Of a stretch of DNA of 9,177 bases, positions 1 to 5,697 are shown one piece after another. Origin of the DNA: JACRLW01 sp050181465 (GTDB lineage Bacteria; Planctomycetota; UBA1135; UBA2386); assembly GCA_050181465.1 (NCBI GenBank), contig JBFXDD010000083.1, forward strand, positions 1 through 9,177, read 5' to 3'. The notes under the pieces are model-generated. The model saw only the letters and a program-made list of their open reading frames with translations. It was not told where the DNA came from and did no database searches. The first letter of the stretch is position 1. Every line of letters begins with the position of its first letter. The position numbers were made by a program, and so were the translations under genes.

Positions 1-34
1 GCCTCCCGCGAACCCATCGGCGACGATCGCGCGA

Positions 35-1438
35 GTGACCACGAGCAAGGCGGCGACGCACACGACCTCGAACTCGCCCGCGCGGGTGACAGCGGTGATC
101 GTGCATTGGATTGACGCGGACTCCACCGAACGTGCGGTCCTTAGCGTGCTCGCCGCCGATCCGAGCGCGAAGGTCATCGTGGTCGACAACGCGTCGGTCG
201 ACGGCTCCGGCAACGAGCTGGCGCAGCGCTTGCTCGGCAACCCGCACGTGCAGGTCCTCCGCAGTCCGGAGAACGGCGGCTTCGGTTCGGGCTGCAACCT
301 CGGCATCGACCTGGCGCTGGCCGATGCACGGCTCGACTTCGTCCTGCTCCTCAACCCTGACTGCGAACTGGATGCCGCAGCGATCGGCTTCCTATGCGCG
401 ACCGCGCAAGAGACCGGTGCGGGCATCGTCGGCGGTCGACTCTTCGATGGTGAGGGTGCGAAGGTGCAGTTCGAGAACGGTCGATTCCGGCCGTACTCCC
501 TGTCGCGCAGCCATGTCCCCGCACCGGCCGGCGCGACCGTGTTCCGCACCGAGTTCATCACCGGCGCTCTGATGTGCATCGATGCGAAGCTCCTGCGCGA
601 TGGGCTTCGCTTCGACCCACGCTTCTTCCTCTACGTGGAAGACGTCGACCTCTGCCGCGAAGCGGTCGCGCGCGGCCGCGAACTCTGGATCGATCTGCGC
701 GCGACCGCGCGACATCGCGAAGGGGGATCGCAGCGCGGCGAGGTAGGAGTGTTGCTCGGACTGCGAGCCAAGCAGCTCGAGCACCTCGCGCGCGGCAAGG
801 TCTACCTTGCGCGCAAGCGGCTGCCGTGGTGGCCCCGCTCGGTGTTCCTGCTGAGCGCCTTCCTGGTCCGTCCGGTTGTCGCCTTTCTTCTGTCCGGCCG
901 ACTTGCGGCGAGCTCGGCTTGGCTGCGAGGCGCTCGGTCCGGACTGCGCATCGCGCCGCCTGGACGGTTGTCCTCACCGGGCGATCGGCCGACGATCCGG
1001 CGGAGTCCGACGAACCCGAGCCCCATGGATCCCATCGACGCCTTCCTCTCCGGCACCCGCATCGGCGTGGTCGGTGCCTCGCGCAATCCCGAGAAGTACG
1101 GCAACAAGGTGCTGGTCGCCCTGCTCGCCCACGACTACGAGGCGATCCCGGTCAATCCGCGGGAGCCGGAGATCGAGGGCCGCAACAGCGTGGCCTCGGT
1201 GGCCGACCTGCCCGACGGCGTCGACGGTCTCTCGGTGATCACGCCGCCGGCGATCACCGAACAGGTGGTCGAGGCCGCCGCGGCGCGCGGAATCCGGCGC
1301 GTGTGGATGCAGCCGGGGGCGGAGAGCGCCGCAGCGATCGAGCGCGGGCGCGAGCTCGGCCTGGAGATCATCGCGGGCGGGCCATGCATTCTGGTGGCGC
1401 TGCGATCCCGCGGTCCGGGCCGACCGGCGCGGCGCTGA
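35..1438 (+). CDS. Family 2 glycosyltransferase (rhamnosyltransferase-like) fused in frame to a CoA-binding domain
   Basis: The 467-residue product has two modules. Residues 18-235 form a GT2 (GT-A fold) domain that would transfer a sugar, probably rhamnose or a similar unit, from a nucleotide-sugar donor during polysaccharide or O-antigen assembly on the cytoplasmic face of the membrane. Visible motifs are VVDNASVDGS (49-58), NGGFGSGCNLGI (80-91), the DxD-equivalent LLLNPDCEL (104-112), the acceptor-side motif FLYVEDVDLCREA (198-210) and HREGGS (227-232). A hydrophobic stretch (269-286) followed by a basic segment fits the usual membrane-associated C-terminus of this family, which would normally end near residue 305. 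A Pro/Arg-rich linker (305-330) leads to a complete CoA-binding Rossmann domain (331-467; GVVGAS at 344-349, IPVNPRE at 371-377, VWMQPGAE at 423-430, GGPCILV at 448-454). The GTG start is chosen because GTGA at 35-38 would overlap the stop of a gene entering from the left (TGA 36-38), suggesting coupling; there is no clear Shine-Dalgarno. An in-frame GTG at 86 is an alternative. Both domain assignments are solid; whether it is one protein or two is not. Confidence 0.85.
   Translation: MTTSKAATHTTSNSPARVTAVIVHWIDADSTERAVLSVLAADPSAKVIVVDNASVDGSGNELAQRLLGNPHVQVLRSPENGGFGSGCNLGIDLALADARLDFVLLLNPDCELDAAAIGFLCATAQETGAGIVGGRLFDGEGAKVQFENGRFRPYSLSRSHVPAPAGATVFRTEFITGALMCIDAKLLRDGLRFDPRFFLYVEDVDLCREAVARGRELWIDLRATARHREGGSQRGEVGVLLGLRAKQLEHLARGKVYLARKRLPWWPRSVFLLSAFLVRPVVAFLLSGRLAASSAWLRGARSGLRIAPPGRLSSPGDRPTIRRSPTNPSPMDPIDAFLSGTRIGVVGASRNPEKYGNKVLVALLAHDYEAIPVNPREPEIEGRNSVASVADLPDGVDGLSVITPPAITEQVVEAAAARGIRRVWMQPGAESAAAIERGRELGLEIIAGGPCILVALRSRGPGRPARR
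1025..1438 (+). other. CoA-binding (YccU-like) domain segment, possibly a separate gene
   Basis: This part of the fused frame begins at an ATG and encodes 137 residues, the usual length of free-standing CoA-binding proteins. It carries the family hallmarks: a GxxGAS nucleotide-binding loop, an IPVNP strand end, an ITPP segment, VWMQPGAE, and the GGPCILV end that replaces the GECILM seen in many relatives. The family is a succinyl-CoA-synthetase-like Rossmann fold that binds CoA or acyl-CoA; its physiological role is poorly known. No stop codon separates it from the glycosyltransferase, and no convincing Shine-Dalgarno lies just before 1025 (the 20 bases upstream are C-rich). Internal initiation here is therefore possible but not shown. 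It is entered to mark the domain boundary and the alternative gene model, not as an additional gene. Confidence 0.5.
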
Positions 1439-1480
1439 GTTCGCAGCCCGCGGCCGGCACCTGTCACTTTCCTGTCGCTC

Positions 1481-1502
1481 CCGGCGGCTACCCAGCCGCC
1501 GG
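1481..1502. terminator. GC-rich hairpin between convergent genes, likely bidirectional terminator
   Basis: CCGGCGGCT (1481-1489) is the exact reverse complement of AGCCGCCGG (1494-1502), with the four-base loop ACCC. It sits 42 bases after the stop of the glycosyltransferase/CoA-binding gene and 7 bases beyond the stop of the opposing small gene. That is where a shared terminator is expected. There is no T-run on either side, so it is not a classical intrinsic terminator; it could act as a stem-only terminator or 3'-end stabiliser. Confidence 0.5.
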
Positions 1503-1509
1503 CCCCGGC

Positions 1510-1764
1510 TCAGGAGCCGCTGGCGATTTCCTTGCGGTAGGCGACGACTTGCGCCTGAAGGTCCTCAGTGGTCTTGCCGGCTTGGCGCAGGACCAACTCG
1601 AGCTTGGTGAAGTCGATCTTGTGAGCCGACGCTTCACCTTCCGCGATCGCCCGGGCGTACTCGAGGAAGCGCTTCTCGTAGCGCGAGTTCTGCTGGTCCA
1701 TGTGGTCCTGGCGAGCGAGAGCCTTTTTCTCGCCGCGCAGGCGACGGTTTTCGCTGATCTTCAT
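1510..1764 (-). CDS. Small charged hypothetical protein (84 aa)
   Basis: I do not recognise this protein. The chosen ATG (1762-1764) has a GAGG Shine-Dalgarno at 1771-1774 with 6-base spacing; the frame stays open further upstream but that extension has low-complexity, shadow-like composition. The product is rich in Lys, Arg and Glu, has no signal peptide or membrane segment and no cysteine, and is probably cytoplasmic. A basic N-terminal third (ISENRRLRGEKKALARQ, 3-19) precedes a likely long helix (about 22-50). A segment around DFTKLELVLRQAGKTTEDL (51-69) then leads to a final helix with AQVVAYRKEI (71-80). Heptad-like hydrophobic spacing suggests helical or coiled-coil packing. The basic start could contact nucleic acid or ribosomes, but that is speculation. 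It stands alone, convergent with the gene to its left and divergent from the propeller gene to its right. Confidence 0.7.
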   Translation of the reverse strand: MKISENRRLRGEKKALARQDHMDQQNSRYEKRFLEYARAIAEGEASAHKIDFTKLELVLRQAGKTTEDLQAQVVAYRKEIASGS

Positions 1765-2022
1765 GGCGTGCCTCGGAGGGGTGTCGGATCGGGAGTGGCT
1801 GGGCCGAGTTTCGGTGCGACGAAACAAGGGGTACCCCAGCGTGGAAGGGTGGAGTATTGAACCCGATCGACTCGCCCCTGGGAAGCCCCTGAGCGGATTC
1901 TTCGATCCGGTGAGACCGTGCAGATGCGCAGCGACCTCGGACGCGCCCTGCTGCGCGAGGACTGACCCGGCCTTCATCCTGCCTTCCTTGGCCCGGTCTT
2001 TCCTGCGCAACCCCCGCGCTCG
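1765..2022. other. Divergent intergenic region, probable promoter area for both neighbours
   Basis: This 258-base spacer lies between the start of the minus-strand small gene and the start of the plus-strand propeller gene, so promoters for both should be here. I could not identify convincing -35/-10 pairs in this GC-rich sequence. Visible structure includes the 10-base palindrome GGGGTACCCC (1828-1837), a direct repeat GCCCCTG at 1874-1880 and 1885-1891 (11-base period), and a short hairpin CGGAT/ATCCG (1894-1898 with 1905-1909). Any of these could be an operator half-site or chance. No small gene of credible composition was seen. Confidence 0.35.
1771..1774 (-). promoter_or_regulatory. Shine-Dalgarno of the 84-aa gene
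   Basis: GAGG on the minus strand, 6 bases before the ATG at 1764. It decides the start, because the same frame remains open for about 800 bases upstream without another comparably placed ribosome-binding site. Confidence 0.55.
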
Positions 2023-3945
2023 ATGCGCGGACTTGCCATGACCACGCCCACATCGATCCCCACCGTCCTCCTCACCGCGGCGCTCGCCGCGCTCCCGCTC
2101 TCCACTGAGATCACGGCGCAAGCCTGTCCGCGCACGGAAGTCCAGTTGAGCAGCGGCAACACAACCACCAGCTCTCTCGGCTTCGACGCCTGGCGCCTCG
2201 CCGCGCCGAAGGAAGCGCTGCCGGCCGACCCGGCGCGCAACCTGGCGGCGACCAGCCGAGTCGTCTACGCCTTGTGGCCCGACCGCGACGGCGCCGGCAA
2301 TTCGGTCGTCCGCTTCCTCCGCTCCACCGACGGCGGCTGGAGCTGGAACACCACCGCTGCCGTCTCCATCTGGACCGCCAACACTGCGGCCGGCGAGAGC
2401 TTCGACGCGAGCTTCTTCGAACTCCACGCGGAGGGTCACGCGGTGTTCGTCACGCTGGTCGCCGACCGCGATGCCAACGGCAACCCCAACCCCACGCAGC
2501 AGGACTCCTGCTGGATCCTCGGTTCGCGCGACCAGGGCCAGACCTGGCAGGCCGTGCATGCGTCGAGCGGCATCGTCGGTCCCTTGAGCACGGGCGACGT
2601 CCTCCTCGACGTCGACCGCTGCGAATCCGCTCTAGCGAACGGACGCTGCCACGTTGCCTACGAGGCCGACTACGTCGCCGCGGTCGGTCAGGGAGGCGCC
2701 GGCTCGCAGGCGCAGGACATCTACTATCAGGCCGCCGAGTTCAACGCCGCCGGCAACCTCGTGCTCGCGTTTCCGGAAGAGCGTCGCATGGAGACGACCC
2801 CGAGCGGCTCGCGCGATGCGGACACCCCGTTCCTCGCCGCCGACGGCAGCGTCGTCGTGGTCGGTTGGCAGGAGGATCGCGTCCAGTTGAACGACACCTA
2901 CTCGCGCGTGTCCAACGACGGTGGTGCGAGCTTCGGTGCCGAGGTCAACCACACGAACTTCGTCTCGGCCGTCAGTCTCATCCGTCGCAGTCGCGCCGCG
3001 GTCGACGGCACCCACGTCTACGTGCTGATGGAGGACTCGCGCAACGGTGTAGGCGGCGACGACATCCACCTCGATATCAGCAGTGATGCGGGATCGACGT
3101 GGACCTTCGGCACCATGGTCAGCCAGTCCCCGGCGAACATCGATTCCGACGGCTCCGCCATTTGGGCGGATGGCGGCACGATCGTGATCGCCTACATCGA
3201 CGATCGACAGGGCAGCGGCAACGTCGACAACGACGTCTATGCGGTCATCGACCGCAACTTCGGCGCGGACTTCCTCGCCGGTACCGCGGTCGAATACACG
3301 ATCTTCGACACGCCGACGAACTGCACGATCTATCGCATCGACGGTTTCGGCGACACGATCGCGATCGCGGCCGAGACCTCCGATTTCCCCGAGGATGCCG
3401 CGATCGCGGTCTCGAGCGACCGGGGCCAGACTTGGAATCGCTGCTGGCTGCGCTCGGGGAGCGTGGCGGACGTCGACGACCTCGACGTCGCGGTGACGAT
3501 CAACCGCGACATCTGCGCGATCTGGCAGGACGATCAGAATCTCGGCAACACGGCGAACAACGTGTACGTCAACGGCACGCGCGCGCCGCGCATCGAAGAC
3601 CGCACTGCGACCGGCGGCGGCATCGCACTCACCGGGTATTCCCCCGCGGAGATCGGTGCGATCGCGCTGTTGATTCCTTCGCTCGCCGCACCGGCCTCCA
3701 ACGCGATCGTCCTCGATGCACCAAACGGCATCCTCCTCAACTTCGTGCCGGATCTGCTGACCGTAGGCGCCTTCAACTCGCTGTCGACTTTCCTCGGGCT
3801 GATCGACGCGAATCGGGAAGTCGTGCTGCCGCTGCCGAACCTGGCACCGCTGATCGGCATGCCAATCCATTGGGTCGGGATCGGCTTCGACGTCGGCACC
3901 GGTCGGCCCGGCAGCGGATTCACCGATCCGTTCCGCCAGATCTGA
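2023..3945 (+). CDS. Secreted Asp-box (BNR) repeat protein, sialidase-type beta-propeller
   Basis: The 640-residue protein starts with a signal peptide (hydrophobic core about 12-28, AQA cleavage motif at 32-34), so it is exported. It contains Asp-box motifs, consensus SxDxGxTW, at 101-108, 168-175, 297-304 (degenerate, ends in F), 353-360 and 464-471. These mark the outer strand turns of sialidase/BNR propellers. A second repeated element, an aromatic or hydrophobic residue followed by [ED]D[R/SR/Q], recurs at 282-286, 337-340, 391-395 and 501-505, each followed by a [DN][VIT][YH] strand start, giving the blade periodicity. Residues about 523-640 form a separate hydrophobic beta-rich C-terminal domain (VVLPLPNLAPLIG, 600-612), of the kind seen at the end of many planctomycete secreted proteins. 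Seven cysteines may form disulfides. I see no FRIP motif or clear arginine triad, so a glycan- or protein-binding role is as likely as hydrolysis. ATG 2023 is preferred over ATG 2038 because it supplies the positive charge at residue 2; neither has a strong Shine-Dalgarno. Confidence 0.88.
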   Translation: MRGLAMTTPTSIPTVLLTAALAALPLSTEITAQACPRTEVQLSSGNTTTSSLGFDAWRLAAPKEALPADPARNLAATSRVVYALWPDRDGAGNSVVRFLRSTDGGWSWNTTAAVSIWTANTAAGESFDASFFELHAEGHAVFVTLVADRDANGNPNPTQQDSCWILGSRDQGQTWQAVHASSGIVGPLSTGDVLLDVDRCESALANGRCHVAYEADYVAAVGQGGAGSQAQDIYYQAAEFNAAGNLVLAFPEERRMETTPSGSRDADTPFLAADGSVVVVGWQEDRVQLNDTYSRVSNDGGASFGAEVNHTNFVSAVSLIRRSRAAVDGTHVYVLMEDSRNGVGGDDIHLDISSDAGSTWTFGTMVSQSPANIDSDGSAIWADGGTIVIAYIDDRQGSGNVDNDVYAVIDRNFGADFLAGTAVEYTIFDTPTNCTIYRIDGFGDTIAIAAETSDFPEDAAIAVSSDRGQTWNRCWLRSGSVADVDDLDVAVTINRDICAIWQDDQNLGNTANNVYVNGTRAPRIEDRTATGGGIALTGYSPAEIGAIALLIPSLAAPASNAIVLDAPNGILLNFVPDLLTVGAFNSLSTFLGLIDANREVVLPLPNLAPLIGMPIHWVGIGFDVGTGRPGSGFTDPFRQI

Positions 3946-3966
3946 CCGCGACGGCGCGGCGCGATC

Positions 3967-5697
3967 TCACTCGATCGTGCCGCTGAGTTCGACGTCGCGC
4001 GCCTTCTCGGCGGCGAAGCGGATCGTGAACGGACCCTTGCCTGCGACGATCCACTGCGCGGTGACCTTGTCCTCCCCGGGGATCCCCTCCTCGAGGCGGA
4101 GCGTGGCGGGATCGCGCTCGACCAACCGCATCGACTCCGGTCGGAACCGGTCGAGCGGTTCACCTGCCGCGACGACCTTCAGGCCCTCACCCGCGATGCT
4201 GAGCCGATCGGGAGTGCCGACCTTCCGGTATGCGGCGAGCGCCGAGCGCGTCGGGATCGCGCGATGGTTGCGAACATCGATCTCGACCCGATGCAAACCG
4301 CCGGGTGCCGCGCTGATCTTCAGGTTCTCGAGGGTGACCTGCGGCATGTGCCAAGCGTGATGCGCCACGAATGCGGCGTTGCGATGCAGTTCCTCCTCGA
4401 TCAACCAAGGCGGCGGTGTCCGGCCGACCAACTTGCGCTGCCCGCCGACCTCGACCTTGCCGTACAGCGGGTGCTGCACTTCGGTCCACGGCGTGCGGCC
4501 GTCGCCGAACATCAGCAGTTCGTTCCAGCGCTCGCGCTCTTCCGTGCCGAGGTCCTTGCCCGGGTCCTGCATCATCCGCCGATTGCTCCACATCTCGTTC
4601 GTGAACGAGAAGATGCCGAGCCCCTCGTAGGTCCAATTCACGAAGCCGCCCGACACGGAGTACAGGTCCTTGTGGATGACCATGTAGCGGTAGAAGGGCA
4701 GCATGAACTCGCCGTCGCGACCGAGCTTGTCGTAGACGGCGACGTCCTGGGACGGGTACTCGCCGTAATCCGCCGTGCCCGGCCCGCGCAGAATCATTCC
4801 GCCCGCGTTGTGGAAGGCCTGCACCCCGGCGATGTTCGGATGAGCGCGGACGAACTCGGCGATCGCGCGCGTCTCCGGATGGGAGAGCGGATACTCGCCG
4901 GCACCGGGCTGAAGGTAACTCGGCGTCCAACCGCTCGGCCAGTTGCGGTTCATGTCGTAATAGCCCGGCCCGTCCTCGTTGATGCGGCCATCGTTGTCGT
5001 TGTCGATGCCTTCCGTCCCGAGCATGAGGAAGTCGCCTTTCTCCCCGTCCGGCACACGTTCCATCAGGCCCGGATAACGCTTGGACTCGCGCCAATCGCC
5101 CTCGCCGAGCGGAACGCGCTTGCGCATCTGGGTGATGTTGCCGTCGCCGTCGAGGTCGTCGGCGGGATCCTCGTCGAGGAGTCCGTCACGGTCGTCGTCG
5201 AAGGGCTTTCGCGGCGCGCGCTGCGACGACGCATTGTTGGCCTCGCGGAACCACGCCGCGCGACCGTCCACGTTCACGGTCGGGACGACGTAGAACGAAA
5301 CGGAGTCGACGAGCGACTTGATCCGCGGTACCCGGTCGTAGTTCTCCATCAGGTACCACACGAGGTACAGATTGGCCTCGCCGCCCTGCACCTCGTTGCC
5401 GTGAATGTTGGCATCGGTGTAGAAGCCCGGCTTCTCCGCGTGGGCACCGGTCTCGGGGTTGTTGAGGACGAGCATCCACAGATCGCGACCCTCATGGCTC
5501 TTGCCGAGGGAGCGGATCGACACGAAGCGCGGCCAGGCGTCGCGGATTCGATTCATCAACACGACGAGCTCGTCGGCGTCGTAGAAGCGATTCCACGCGA
5601 TCGAGAGCTTCGGGAGGTCGTTCCGCTGCGCGCTCGCGGCCGGCGTCAGACACGATGCGGCGAACGCCGCGAGACAAAGAGGGGCGAAACGAGACAT
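3967..5697 (-). CDS. Secreted M14 zinc carboxypeptidase
   Basis: This 576-residue exported metallopeptidase is predicted to trim C-terminal residues from peptides outside the cytoplasm. The signal peptide (1-23, ASA cleavage site at 21-23) precedes the M14 domain (about 35-385). Key residues are visible: zinc ligands H99 and E102 in the HGNE motif, third ligand H296 (AFHN), substrate-binding R71 and the N250-R251 pair in DMNRNW, a VNVDG loop (141-145) and catalytic E368 in FTNEMW. Two acidic loops resembling EF-hand or thrombospondin type 3 calcium sites interrupt the domain (about 167-187 and 229-243). A beta-rich domain (about 455-576) follows. The start is fixed by an AAGGAG Shine-Dalgarno and by the TGATG overlap with the upstream gene; the frame's more upstream ATG would lack a signal peptide at its N-terminus. 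Substrate is unknown. It ends 21 bases from the convergent propeller gene. Confidence 0.92.
   Translation of the reverse strand: MSRFAPLCLAAFAASCLTPAASAQRNDLPKLSIAWNRFYDADELVVLMNRIRDAWPRFVSIRSLGKSHEGRDLWMLVLNNPETGAHAEKPGFYTDANIHGNEVQGGEANLYLVWYLMENYDRVPRIKSLVDSVSFYVVPTVNVDGRAAWFREANNASSQRAPRKPFDDDRDGLLDEDPADDLDGDGNITQMRKRVPLGEGDWRESKRYPGLMERVPDGEKGDFLMLGTEGIDNDNDGRINEDGPGYYDMNRNWPSGWTPSYLQPGAGEYPLSHPETRAIAEFVRAHPNIAGVQAFHNAGGMILRGPGTADYGEYPSQDVAVYDKLGRDGEFMLPFYRYMVIHKDLYSVSGGFVNWTYEGLGIFSFTNEMWSNRRMMQDPGKDLGTEERERWNELLMFGDGRTPWTEVQHPLYGKVEVGGQRKLVGRTPPPWLIEEELHRNAAFVAHHAWHMPQVTLENLKISAAPGGLHRVEIDVRNHRAIPTRSALAAYRKVGTPDRLSIAGEGLKVVAAGEPLDRFRPESMRLVERDPATLRLEEGIPGEDKVTAQWIVAGKGPFTIRFAAEKARDVELSGTIE

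Noticed and set aside
1..38. Possible C-terminal tail of a plus-strand gene ending in TGA at 36-38
   Set aside because: Only about 11 codons are visible, too few to support a gene; kept only as an argument for the GTG start at 35.
574..1860. Plus-strand 428-codon frame overlapping the glycosyltransferase and the small gene
   Set aside because: Arg/Ala/Gly-rich out-of-frame translation over two better supported genes.
1765..2559. N-terminal extension of the small minus-strand gene
   Set aside because: The extension runs antisense into the propeller gene and has shadow-like composition, whereas the ATG at 1764 has a well-spaced GAGG.
2632..3870. Minus-strand 412-codon frame opposite the propeller gene
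   Set aside because: Composition dominated by Arg, Val and Asp with no recognisable motif; mirror of the Asp-rich propeller repeats.
2023..3945. Annotation as a true exo-sialidase
   Set aside because: Asp boxes define the fold, not the activity; no FRIP motif, arginine triad or nucleophile Tyr/Glu pair could be identified by eye.
5650..5697. Lipoprotein signal in the M14 carboxypeptidase (Cys16 after an Ala-Ala-Ser run)
   Set aside because: The position -3 residue is Ala and an ASA signal peptidase I site follows at 21-23; a lipobox is possible but weaker.
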